Assembly: GCA_045576635.1 (NCBI GenBank)
Contig: JAZNGT010000015.1
Location: 1 to 64,000, forward strand
Length of the DNA: 64,000 nucleotides
Source of the DNA: Congzhengia sp045576635
GTDB lineage: Bacteria; Bacillota; Clostridia; UBA1381; UBA9506
Direction of reading: 5' to 3'
Within the stretch, counting starts at the first letter, position 1, and every line of letters starts with the position of its first letter. The notes beneath the pieces were generated by a model that ran no database searches, was not told the DNA's origin, and saw nothing but the letters and a program-made list of their open reading frames with translations. Shown one piece after another: positions 34,518 to 43,251 of this stretch. The position numbers were made by a program, and so were the translations under genes.

Positions 34518-36377
34518 TCAGTTTTTATGATTTAAATCCGAAACGAAGTTCTTTTTGTTTTCAATTGTCTCTGAAAGTAATTTTCTTGCTGTTTTATTTT
34601 CTTTGAATGTCTCAGCAATACCAATCTTGTATTCGATAACAACTTCTTTATGTTCGTCTCTTTCATCAAGTCTGAGACGGAAAAGTCTCATAATATCTTC
34701 AATCGTAATGTAATCAGATTCTTCTGTAAGCAAAACAAAGTTGCCATTACCGTTATAAATAAACTCTGTCTTTGTTTTTCCATATGATTCTTTTAGGTAG
34801 TCCGTAAACAGTTTGATAATATCGTCACCCACATCCCTCGAATGCTCGGTGTTTATGGATATTAAATTAGATATATCAACCGTACAGTAAACAACACCGT
34901 CATCTAAAAGTTTTTTATCCTTGGATTTTAAGTATTTATCAAGATATGCTCTGTTACTGAATCCTGTAAGATGATCGGTATAGAAAATGTAATTGACAAT
35001 GTCACCTGCTCTACCTAAAACAATTGCGCCTCCTGAGCAGAGAACTATAAGGAAGAAAAATGCAATTGCTGTATAAAGAACTACATTCACACTTTCTCGT
35101 ACAGATACTGAAGACAATACAGAAATATAACTTGCACCTAGGTACTTATTATACTCCTCATTGGTTTTCATTGTGGTCTCGTAAAGCGCATTTAGTTTCT
35201 CTAAAAGTGATTCAATTTCATTCTCAACTTCTGCTCTCACGACTTGATACTGTTCATCGCAAAGTTCTGAACAGGTTAAATCAGAAGAAGCGCAAGTCCC
35301 ACCGCAATTACCTGTACAATCTGTGAATGTATCTAAAATATAGTTGCAGTAAGCAGAATCTATGATTGCGTGTTCCTTACTTTCATTGCGGTCTCTCCAA
35401 CTGTAAATCAATTCATCATATGTTACAGTCTGGTCTCCAACATAATCCTGAACATTTCTCTCATGAAGATTGTCAAGAATGTATTCGTAACTGATATTTG
35501 TATTGCCCGATTCTCTCATCTTCTTGACGTATGCGCTTATGACTGTAACGATATCCTGTACAAGACTTTTATCCTTTTCATTGGAGATATTATTATTATC
35601 GATTCTTGTTGTATAGTCAGAAATGAGCACTGATTTGTTTTTTGTTATCTGATATTGATAAATCTTTGAGAAAATTGCTGAAACGTTAACCTGTCTTAAA
35701 TAGTCAAAATCGTTTGCAAGTTCAGTAAAAGATACACCAGTCTCTGTTGATCTGTAATAATCGTTCTGCTCAATTCTCTGATACAAAGTGGTTAAAGTAT
35801 TGTCGATGCTTGTATCGATGAGTTCCATCATTTCGATAAAATCGTAATCGTTTTTGTTAAGGTTTTCAATCGTATTGTTTGCAGGCGCTACATTTACGTA
35901 CTTCTGGCTAAACTGTTCAAAATAAACATCCAGTATTTCATCGAGTACCGTTCTTGCAAAATCCGGTCCTTCTCCGCTCGTTGCTGCAAAAGAAACAATA
36001 AAGGTGCTTGGTTCATATATGTATTCTTCACCTTCTTCAAGTTTTGCTTCCTTTTGTGCAAGTTTGTCCGCGTCCTCAATAGGAGTGATATTAATTCTCG
36101 ATATAAGGCTGTCAACGGAATAAATTCCCGTGAGCCCCATTTTGTCAACTACTTTAGACATTACGGCAGAGGACTTAATTTCGTTTACATCAAGTTTATC
36201 TCCGGTAGGGGCAAGACCCTGTTCTGCTTTTTCATCATTATAATGAATTACTTCTGATGCGATATATGAATTGGATGCTGAAAGTTTAAAATAAACACCA
36301 TAGGTCACTAAAAGGCAAAAAACAACGATGAATGGCAAAAGTTTTTTCAAATATCTTAAAATCTGGAAATTTTTCAT
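34518..36377 (-). CDS. Wzz-like polysaccharide co-polymerase fused to a degenerate GGDEF domain
   Basis: The 619-residue protein has a short cytoplasmic N-terminus, helix 1 (about 13-32), a long extracellular region, helix 2 (about 431-454) and a cytoplasmic C-terminal domain. The extracellular part begins like clostridial chain-length regulators (IHYNDEKAEQGLAPTGDKLD, then VMSKVVDKMGL). It includes a six-cysteine patch at residues 344-373 and a coiled-coil-like stretch before helix 2. The C-terminus (about 465-590) is a GGDEF fold, with DHLTGFSNRAYLDKYL and VDISNL present, but the signature is YNGNGNFV instead of GGDEF, so cyclase activity is unlikely. I infer that it links nucleotide sensing to polymer length control. 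AAGGAGG is 6 nt before this ATG (an ATG at 36383 is part of the site). Confidence 0.83.
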   Translation of the reverse strand: MKNFQILRYLKKLLPFIVVFCLLVTYGVYFKLSASNSYIASEVIHYNDEKAEQGLAPTGDKLDVNEIKSSAVMSKVVDKMGLTGIYSVDSLISRINITPIEDADKLAQKEAKLEEGEEYIYEPSTFIVSFAATSGEGPDFARTVLDEILDVYFEQFSQKYVNVAPANNTIENLNKNDYDFIEMMELIDTSIDNTLTTLYQRIEQNDYYRSTETGVSFTELANDFDYLRQVNVSAIFSKIYQYQITKNKSVLISDYTTRIDNNNISNEKDKSLVQDIVTVISAYVKKMRESGNTNISYEYILDNLHERNVQDYVGDQTVTYDELIYSWRDRNESKEHAIIDSAYCNYILDTFTDCTGNCGGTCASSDLTCSELCDEQYQVVRAEVENEIESLLEKLNALYETTMKTNEEYNKYLGASYISVLSSVSVRESVNVVLYTAIAFFFLIVLCSGGAIVLGRAGDIVNYIFYTDHLTGFSNRAYLDKYLKSKDKKLLDDGVVYCTVDISNLISINTEHSRDVGDDIIKLFTDYLKESYGKTKTEFIYNGNGNFVLLTEESDYITIEDIMRLFRLRLDERDEHKEVVIEYKIGIAETFKENKTARKLLSETIENKKNFVSDLNHKN

Positions 36378-36389
36378 TGTCATCCTCCT

Positions 36390-37745
36390 TTATGCCTTTT
36401 TGGGGAATTTCTTTGAGATTCCGTAAAGAACAAGCGCCACATACGCAAAAGCGGCAAATACCACGAGTGATTTCAGTTCACTCATAAGCGAAACACCATA
36501 TATGGTCACTGCAACACACTGATTCATTCTGTGGCGGGAGCACTCTCTTCCGGCAGTGATCGCTTCTTTTTCAAACCCTTTAATGCTTTGATAAACAGAA
36601 TCAATAAGAGAATCTGCCGATGCGTAAAGTTCAGGTGTCTGTTTACTTGAAGAAATTTTATTGATAATTAATTTATTCTCCATTATTTCTTTTTCATTAG
36701 AGGCAACGTAATCACTGAATTCTGTTGCCATAACAGACAGTTCATCAACACCAACTTTTGTTCTTCCCATGTAATATTTTCCGGTTTGGTCCCACGTCGG
36801 AACAAGTACTACTCTTGTCATTTCCTCGCTATACATATCAATTGCTTGATTGCAAAGATTATACGATGCATTATTTTTCTGTCTGTCAAAATCAATATTT
36901 TTGTTGTGATATGACAGTCTGTCAATGTATCCGTCTTTATCTCTTGCAATGCCGTTTTGGAGGATAAGAGACCTTAAATTCTGATTAATTTGTGTTTCGT
37001 TAAACTGATGCACTTTTCCTGCAATTGAATGGAATGTGCTTCCGTTTTCCGTAACAAAACTCGGATTTTTTTCTGCCATACCGTACAAATAATTCAGGAT
37101 AGCCTGCGTTTCTTTGTCAAAATACGAAACAATATCCATATACTCCATTTTACTAAAATCCGGTTTTTCCGTATCAAGACTGAAATTATCGGTATATTTT
37201 TCTATGTAGTATTCTTTGTATGCCATGCTTATAAGTTTAATCACGTTGTCAGAATCGAGATGCATCGTATCTTTTGAGGCATGGTATTCCACTGCAAATT
37301 CTGTGGAAATGTGATACTGTGATTCATCAGCAACTCCACCCTGGACACATGGATAAACGACCAGACAATTTTTCAGTTCTTTTACAGTTACATCTTTAAG
37401 AGCACCTTTTTTTATGGCTTTTTCTACTACTTCGTCGCTGATGATTTCTGCCATGTTATATCTTGTGCCATTGGAATTAAGCGCTCCGGATGCTTCGGAA
37501 TAATTTAACGAAACAATTGCATGAACAGACTTTTTAAGTTCAAAGTGGTTCATTACTCCATACAACATTGTCGTAACAAAACATATTAAAACAATCCAAG
37601 CGCTAAAATATTCTGCTGTTTTAAATATCTGCACTCGCTCTGTGTGGTTTACATTTTTAGCACGATACAATATAATGACCACTGATGCTACAAACAAGAC
37701 ACCGACAATTAAAATTATTAATTTTTGAAGAATATCAGTAAACAT
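36390..37745 (-). CDS. Wzz-like membrane protein (putative co-polymerase paralogue)
   Basis: The 451-residue protein has two N-terminal hydrophobic segments (about 8-26 and 46-64), a large predicted extracellular region and a C-terminal helix (about 422-443) with a short basic tail (KKFPKKA). The start of the extracellular part (SLNYSEASGALNSNGTRYNM, then EIISDEVVEKAIKKGAL) follows the same pattern as its neighbour and as Wzz-like proteins of clostridia. No tyrosine kinase domain is present. It lies 12 bp upstream of the GGDEF-fused co-polymerase; the two may form a mixed oligomer. The assignment is by topology and local pattern, not by a strong motif. Confidence 0.65.
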   Translation of the reverse strand: MFTDILQKLIILIVGVLFVASVVIILYRAKNVNHTERVQIFKTAEYFSAWIVLICFVTTMLYGVMNHFELKKSVHAIVSLNYSEASGALNSNGTRYNMAEIISDEVVEKAIKKGALKDVTVKELKNCLVVYPCVQGGVADESQYHISTEFAVEYHASKDTMHLDSDNVIKLISMAYKEYYIEKYTDNFSLDTEKPDFSKMEYMDIVSYFDKETQAILNYLYGMAEKNPSFVTENGSTFHSIAGKVHQFNETQINQNLRSLILQNGIARDKDGYIDRLSYHNKNIDFDRQKNNASYNLCNQAIDMYSEEMTRVVLVPTWDQTGKYYMGRTKVGVDELSVMATEFSDYVASNEKEIMENKLIINKISSSKQTPELYASADSLIDSVYQSIKGFEKEAITAGRECSRHRMNQCVAVTIYGVSLMSELKSLVVFAAFAYVALVLYGISKKFPKKA

Positions 37746-37765
37746 TATCCATCACCCTCCCAAAA

Positions 37766-38998
37766 TTAAAATTTATTCACATCGATAACAACCAGTTCCG
37801 GCTGATTGTTTATACGAAAAATATTCGAATGTTCAAGACCTGAACTTACAATTAAAGGCTTGCCAGAAACGTCATATCTTCCGTAAACGAAATTGCCGCT
37901 GCGTTCCGGAAATAAACCTCCCTCAAGCGTAAACAGAGGTCCAAGTATTGGTACGCGCACAACACCACCGTGGGTATGTCCGCAAATCATTAAATCGCCC
38001 CAGAAATCGTGGTTAAATTCCTGAAAAATAATAGGTTCGTGAATTGCGGTGATTTTAAGATTATCTGGGTTTTCGTAAATATAATCAAAAAATGCCTTTT
38101 CAGAATACGACCAGAAAGATGACGGATTTGAAGTTAAAACTCCGTATATATCAATGGTCATCGTCCTTACCTTGATTGTGTCTTTTTCATTTTTTAACAC
38201 CTTAATTCCGGCATTCTCAAGTTTTTCTTCAAAAGAATCTTTTAATTTTAAAAGTGCTGTTTCATCGCGGTTTCCTTGGTTAAATCCAAATTTCTGATCA
38301 AGTGCCTTTTCGTTAAGCGGAATATCATAAATACTTTCGACTTCGTTGTTTCCATAGATATAGTATGCAGGAGCAATCTTTGAAAGTTCCCGACATAAAG
38401 AAACCGCAAAGTCAACATCTTTGGTTGCAGAATCCACCATATCACCGGTGCAAATTATGATATCAGGATCAAGTGCGTCAACGCGTTCTAAAAGTTTTTT
38501 GTTGTTTTTACCGTAAGATGATTTGTGCAAATCAGATAACTGAATAACGCGCACAGGGCTGTCGACCTTAATACTGCTTGTGCTATAAAATGTTTCTCTG
38601 AAATTTCTGTTTTCGATATAACTGTACATAATGAGGACAAGGGAAACTGCAATACATACAAAGACCATTCCAATAAGAAAGAACTTAAAAGCCTGAATGT
38701 TCTTTTTTACCTTCGGAGTAAGTGCATTGTAAAAACTCTTTTTAAATATTCTCATTTTCTTTCCCGCACCCATTACAGAAGAAATGCATGTAATAAGGGT
38801 TTTCTTGCACTCTTTCTTAAACTTATTAATATTTTCGGCACCATGATATGTAACTACAACCTGCTTTTCATCGGCATATTCGATTTCAAACGTATCTGAC
38901 CACATGTCGTAGCATTCATCTGATACCATTTCTTTAAAAAGTTCTTTTATGCTTTCTGTATATTTTTCTGCTTTGTCAATCTTTTTCATAGTATCCAT
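37766..38998 (-). CDS. Membrane metallophosphoesterase with DnaA-domain-I-like N-terminus
   Basis: The 410-residue protein has three parts. Residues about 10-88 (FKEMVSDECYDMWSDTFEIE, then VVVTYHGAENINKFKKECKK) resemble DnaA domain I in the placement of the conserved Trp, strands and asparagine. A transmembrane helix follows (about 104-127). The C-terminal calcineurin-like phosphoesterase is complete: QLSDLHKSSYG, CTGDMVDS, YGNNEVES, HEP, and GHTHGGVVRVP. The catalytic domain should be outside the membrane. YkuE-type relatives are known to act on lipid substrates, but the substrate here is unknown. AAGGG about 10 nt upstream supports the ATG at 38998; the frame is open 20 codons upstream into the GT4 gene. 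Confidence 0.82.
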   Translation of the reverse strand: MDTMKKIDKAEKYTESIKELFKEMVSDECYDMWSDTFEIEYADEKQVVVTYHGAENINKFKKECKKTLITCISSVMGAGKKMRIFKKSFYNALTPKVKKNIQAFKFFLIGMVFVCIAVSLVLIMYSYIENRNFRETFYSTSSIKVDSPVRVIQLSDLHKSSYGKNNKKLLERVDALDPDIIICTGDMVDSATKDVDFAVSLCRELSKIAPAYYIYGNNEVESIYDIPLNEKALDQKFGFNQGNRDETALLKLKDSFEEKLENAGIKVLKNEKDTIKVRTMTIDIYGVLTSNPSSFWSYSEKAFFDYIYENPDNLKITAIHEPIIFQEFNHDFWGDLMICGHTHGGVVRVPILGPLFTLEGGLFPERSGNFVYGRYDVSGKPLIVSSGLEHSNIFRINNQPELVVIDVNKF

Positions 38999-39017
38999 AT
39001 CAAACAAACCCTTACTT

Positions 39018-40136
39018 TTATTTTTTGTATAGTTCACATGTTGATTTTGCAACATCATGCCAACTATATTTATTTAAAATAAATTCATCTACACCTTCAC
39101 GAAGTTTATAAACATATTCTTTGTCATCGCATAAACGTTTCAGTTTTTCAGCCAAATCTTCGACATTTCCTTTTTTAAAGTAAACAGCCTTGTCCTCAGC
39201 AACTGCGGTGTTTTCTGGAATATCAGAACACAAGAGCGCGTTTTTATAAGCAAGTGACTCTAATAGACAAAGTGACATTCCCTCTAAATCGGACGGTAAT
39301 ACGTTTATGTAGGCATTCGAATAGATTTCGTTTAAAGCGTCTCCGGAAACAAAGCCGGTAAAAATGATGTTGTGATTCCCTGCTGCTTTTTCTTTTAACA
39401 TTTTTACATAATCATCCGTATCACTGGTGTCTCCTGCTATAACTAGTTTTTTATCCGTTTCTATCTTGCTGTATGCATCAATCAGGTAATGAATTCCTTT
39501 TTCTGCTGTGAGCCTTGAAACAACAGAGATATATTCATCCTTTTTAAGTCCGTACTTTTCAACAATAATTTCCGCGTCTTTTCTTTCAGGACGGCTGATT
39601 CCATTGTGAATAATTGTCGTTTCACGATTGTATGTTTCTTTAAAATAATCGTAAGCAGCACGACTTAGCACGATGACCTCATCTGCATACTTTGCCAGTA
39701 CTTTTTCACCAAATTTTATATATTTAGAGGCAAACCCTTTACCCCACTTTTCTCTCTGCCAGTCGAGACCATGAACTGTTGCTACACATTTTTTTCCGAA
39801 AAGTTTCGGAATCCAGAGCGCTGCACATGGGCCTTCTGCATGAAAATGAATGACATCATAATCCTTAAATGATGCTGCAATTGCAGCAGTAAAGGATGCT
39901 ATCATTGCGGCAAAACCACGCACATTGAGCGTCCATGCATTTTTAATTTTTACACCTTTATACATGTTGTTTGAAACAGTTCCTACATATTCATTTTCAA
40001 CTTTATCGGATGATCGGTTGTAACAAGTAACATCAACACCCATTTCAACAAGCATCGGACATAGCGTTGTAAGAACATTTTCTATTCCGCCACGTCTTGA
40101 TGGAACAACTTTGTGCCCAATCATAGCAACTTTCAT
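39018..40136 (-). CDS. Family 4 glycosyltransferase
   Basis: The 372-residue GT-B protein begins KVAMIGHKVVPSRRGGIENV, has the DXD-free N-domain with HFHAEGPCAALWIP and TVHGLDWQREKWG, and the C-domain EKGIHYLIDAY, FTGFVSGDALNEIYSNA and DLEGMSLCLLESLA with the donor-site Glu. The N-domain pattern is close to rhamnosyl- and related transferases that act early on lipid-linked sugars, but this is only a guess. GGAG is 8 nt before the ATG at 40136. It follows the priming transferase, so it may add the second sugar. Confidence 0.9.
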   Translation of the reverse strand: MKVAMIGHKVVPSRRGGIENVLTTLCPMLVEMGVDVTCYNRSSDKVENEYVGTVSNNMYKGVKIKNAWTLNVRGFAAMIASFTAAIAASFKDYDVIHFHAEGPCAALWIPKLFGKKCVATVHGLDWQREKWGKGFASKYIKFGEKVLAKYADEVIVLSRAAYDYFKETYNRETTIIHNGISRPERKDAEIIVEKYGLKKDEYISVVSRLTAEKGIHYLIDAYSKIETDKKLVIAGDTSDTDDYVKMLKEKAAGNHNIIFTGFVSGDALNEIYSNAYINVLPSDLEGMSLCLLESLAYKNALLCSDIPENTAVAEDKAVYFKKGNVEDLAEKLKRLCDDKEYVYKLREGVDEFILNKYSWHDVAKSTCELYKK

Positions 40137-40151
40137 TTTTTTCACTCCATT

Positions 40152-40832
40152 TTATCGACCTGTAGCTGTAAGCATAACGATCGGTGTTTTAAGCATAATC
40201 TTTAAGTCATTCAGATACGTTCTTGTCTGTATGTACTCAATATCCATTTCAACCCATTCTTCAAAGGGAATATCATTTCTGTTTTTTGAAATCTGCCAGG
40301 TGCACGTAAGACCGGGAGTAACAAGAAGGCGTAATCTCTGGTAATCGGTATAAAACTTTACCTCTCTCGGAAGCGGAGGTCTGGGGCCAACTAATGTCAT
40401 ATCGCCTTTTAAAACATTAAAAAACTGCATGAGTTCGTCAAGAGAAAGTTTTCTTAAATACTTACCAACCCTTGTAATACGGGGATCCTCTTTCATTTTA
40501 AAGACGGGACCGTCCATTTCGTTCTGTTTTGCAAGTTCATCAATCATTTTATCTGCATTTGCTCTCATGGTTCTGAACTTATACATATAAAACTCTTTTC
40601 CGTGGCGACCTACCCTTATCTGCTTGTAAAAAGGTCCGGCGCTTGGATCGTCAATTACAATGACGATTGCAATTATAAACATCAACGGAAGAAAAAAGAG
40701 CAAAATCAGTGTAGCAAAAAATATGTCAAAGAGTCTTTTCTGCTTCCAGAAGGTGAGATATGATTTCTCAATGATTGCCTCCAGTTTTTCTCTTGTTCTT
40801 GCATCTACTTTATCCTGTTCTATATAGGGCAT
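40152..40832 (-). CDS. Priming sugar-phosphate transferase (undecaprenyl-phosphate glycosylphosphotransferase)
   Basis: This enzyme starts the repeat unit by transferring a sugar-1-phosphate to undecaprenyl phosphate. The 226-residue protein is the short, PglC-like catalytic form with one membrane hairpin (about 37-60). Family signatures are KQKRLFDIF, YKQIRVGRHGKEFYMYKFRTM, KEDPRITRVGKYLRKLSLDE, and FFNVLKGDMTLVGPRPP followed by PREV. It overlaps the deacetylase stop by 1 bp (TAATG). The sugar transferred is not predictable. Confidence 0.94.
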   Translation of the reverse strand: MPYIEQDKVDARTREKLEAIIEKSYLTFWKQKRLFDIFFATLILLFFLPLMFIIAIVIVIDDPSAGPFYKQIRVGRHGKEFYMYKFRTMRANADKMIDELAKQNEMDGPVFKMKEDPRITRVGKYLRKLSLDELMQFFNVLKGDMTLVGPRPPLPREVKFYTDYQRLRLLVTPGLTCTWQISKNRNDIPFEEWVEMDIEYIQTRTYLNDLKIMLKTPIVMLTATGR

Positions 40833-41698
40833 TACAGCACACTTCTTTCTGAAATTTTCATTACAGAATCAAATTCTGTTTTTCTGTTTGCAGACAAATA
40901 AAAATCATCAAATACAATGTTTTTATTTTTAAAATCAGTTTCGTTTTTTTCTAAATAACCGGGATGGAATAAAACTTCTATATCTTTGCCGCTTCTTTCA
41001 GCCAGTTTCATATACTTTGGCAAAACTTTATTTACTCTTTTTTCATCCATATTTCCGGAAAAAAGAATCCCCAAAAAATGTGATGTTGGTATTTTAAATT
41101 TCTTTGCCTTATTTTTATTTACAACCCACAGGAATTTAAGTAACCATTGTTTCACAATATTAATCGGGCGATATGTTAAATAAAGTGAAGGTGTCGTGAT
41201 AAACGGCATTACGGGTTCTGCCGGGATTCTTATATGTTTTAAATTAATTCTCTCATCACGCAAAACATTAAGTAACGCTTTAAACACAGCCGGAATCATA
41301 TGTGTATGCTGATGACTGTCGATACAAAACGGCGCATCTTCTGGCAAAAGACTTTTCCAGAACAAAACCTGTGCTTTTATTTCCTTATAAGCCTGATTTT
41401 CAAGTTCTTTTCCGTGGAGTAAGTTTAATTTAAAAAGTCCCCCGAAGGTGTGCTTTAGTTTTCCGTCTTTTTCTGCAATTAAATGCACTTCATCGGGATC
41501 TGCCATGCACTTCCCCTCAACAAAGTTAAGATGTAGAGAAATCCGGATATTTTTATTTTCAATTATCTTGCATAAATCAATTTTATCTAAATTTGGAAAT
41601 ACACTAACCTTATCAAGTGCACCGCGATCTATGCAATCTTGAATGCGCGCGGACGTACTGTCACAGAGTCCGTAATCATCGGCACAAATATATATCAC
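40832..41698 (-). CDS. ChbG/HpnK family (YdjC-like) deacetylase
   Basis: Members of this family remove acetyl groups from N-acetylated sugars, including lipid-linked ones. The 288-residue protein shows the metal and catalytic signature CADDYGLCDSTS at the N-terminus, the His of SLHLNFVEG and the DSHQHTHMIP block. All three elements are present, so it should be active. The start is GTG right after the preceding stop (TAAGTG) with AAGGTG about 8 nt upstream. In this operon it may deacetylate a repeat-unit amino sugar. Confidence 0.87.
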   Translation of the reverse strand: MIYICADDYGLCDSTSARIQDCIDRGALDKVSVFPNLDKIDLCKIIENKNIRISLHLNFVEGKCMADPDEVHLIAEKDGKLKHTFGGLFKLNLLHGKELENQAYKEIKAQVLFWKSLLPEDAPFCIDSHQHTHMIPAVFKALLNVLRDERINLKHIRIPAEPVMPFITTPSLYLTYRPINIVKQWLLKFLWVVNKNKAKKFKIPTSHFLGILFSGNMDEKRVNKVLPKYMKLAERSGKDIEVLFHPGYLEKNETDFKNKNIVFDDFYLSANRKTEFDSVMKISERSVL

Positions 41699-43249
41699 TT
41701 AATTTTCACCTTCTGAACCAAGTTTAATAACTACTATATCGTCTACAACTGCTACACAACCCTTTGCAGGCCATTTTTTCATAGTTTTTATATCTTCTCT
41801 TTTTAGTATTGCGTTTTTTTGGTCTCCATTTATAAAAGCAAAATTTTTGCCACAGTAATCATTAAGAGCACTTGTGAGCACGCTTTGACCAACTACTTCA
41901 TCATCTTTGCGAATAATATATCCATCTGTAATTCCGGTTATATCAGGTGTGAGATTAACACTGTATGCCTCACTGTCTGAAAGAGCGCCAATCACAAGAA
42001 TTTTATCACAAGCGTCAGTTCCTTCTGTCTGTTCTATGCGGTCAGCTATTCGCACAAGTACACCATAAGATTTTTCATACGCAATCTGTGCTTTATGGTA
42101 ACTCACATTCGCTATAACAATCTGGTTTGCAATAATTACAAGAATTGTTAAAAGCACAGTCCAGCATTTAAATGCGGTATGTTTTTTATTAGCTTCTGTT
42201 CCTCTTTCGTACAGAATCAGGAAAAACAAGTAAAATACTACATATCCCATTCGCATGAGACTGTGGTAATCAACACTTGCATTGACAAAACTGAGTGCTC
42301 CTGCTCCGAATATGAGCATAACAGAAAGAAGAATAATCATTAAGATATTTGCAGGTTTTTTATAAATCTTGTTTTTTACAATGCCTTTAAGATAATACAA
42401 AAGTGTAAAAATCAAAACAAATCCGTTTAGCACAATGTATACATTTACTCCACCCGAAAGATCAAAGAAGCACTTTCTGAAGGTTTCTTTTATAACATAA
42501 AGAGATGCATATAAATCAATATTTGAAAACGAAGCCGTTGCATTTGCTCCCTGATACGCAAGCAACTCAACAGAAAATACAGTCATAACTATTTTGAGTA
42601 TAATGCCGTATAGAGCCACGCCTAAAACTCCTGAAAAAAGCATATGTATAGCCTTTTTCAACACAGTGCAGAAAGATGCGTTCTTGAAAACAGTTTCATC
42701 AATCAAGTGAAACAAAAGAAGCATGATTGTAACAGTTATGTATGCCTGGTAAATACCCGCAGATAATGCAATAAGAACCGCAGAAAACAGATATTTTGGT
42801 TTTTCACTCGTCATATAAAGCGCTGCAAGGCATGAAAGAAAAAACGCGATACTGTAACCGTCTGCCACATAGTTATACATCATAACCGAAGTAACCGTCG
42901 GGAACGAAATGATAACTGCGCCTAAGAGACCTGCGGTAATTTTTTTCTGAATGTTCAGCATATTGCAAATGCATACTGCACCCAAAGCATGAAAGATAAC
43001 CGCTATTAAACCGTTTAAAAACGGTAGGTCATAAAAAGAACTAAACGATGTAACAACGGGCAAAAACCATCTTCCGATTTCTGCCATATTTTGAGAATCG
43101 TATCTAAACACCAACGAGTCCCAATTCGGTAACCAGTTTGTGATTTTATATAAATGTGCAATTATGCCCACGATAACGCTTGTAAAAAAACATGTCTTCC
43201 ACGCAGGCAAAATATCTGCATTCAGTTTCTTTAAAACTTTTTCAGGCAA
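41699..43249 (-). CDS. GtrII-like multispanning membrane glucosyltransferase
   Basis: The 516-residue protein has about 11-12 transmembrane helices. An early extracellular loop carries NWLPNWDSLVFRYDSQNM followed by EIGRWFLPV, similar to GtrII-type membrane transferases that use a polyprenyl-phosphate sugar and decorate a surface polymer. A C-terminal soluble segment follows the last helix. The donor could come from the GtrB-like enzyme at 26.5-27.4 kb. I preferred a TTG start at 43249 (GGAG 8 nt upstream, no overlap with the previous gene); a GTG at 43267 would overlap it by 16 bp. Confidence 0.7.
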   Translation of the reverse strand: MPEKVLKKLNADILPAWKTCFFTSVIVGIIAHLYKITNWLPNWDSLVFRYDSQNMAEIGRWFLPVVTSFSSFYDLPFLNGLIAVIFHALGAVCICNMLNIQKKITAGLLGAVIISFPTVTSVMMYNYVADGYSIAFFLSCLAALYMTSEKPKYLFSAVLIALSAGIYQAYITVTIMLLLFHLIDETVFKNASFCTVLKKAIHMLFSGVLGVALYGIILKIVMTVFSVELLAYQGANATASFSNIDLYASLYVIKETFRKCFFDLSGGVNVYIVLNGFVLIFTLLYYLKGIVKNKIYKKPANILMIILLSVMLIFGAGALSFVNASVDYHSLMRMGYVVFYLFFLILYERGTEANKKHTAFKCWTVLLTILVIIANQIVIANVSYHKAQIAYEKSYGVLVRIADRIEQTEGTDACDKILVIGALSDSEAYSVNLTPDITGITDGYIIRKDDEVVGQSVLTSALNDYCGKNFAFINGDQKNAILKREDIKTMKKWPAKGCVAVVDDIVVIKLGSEGEN

Positions 43250-43251
43250 AT

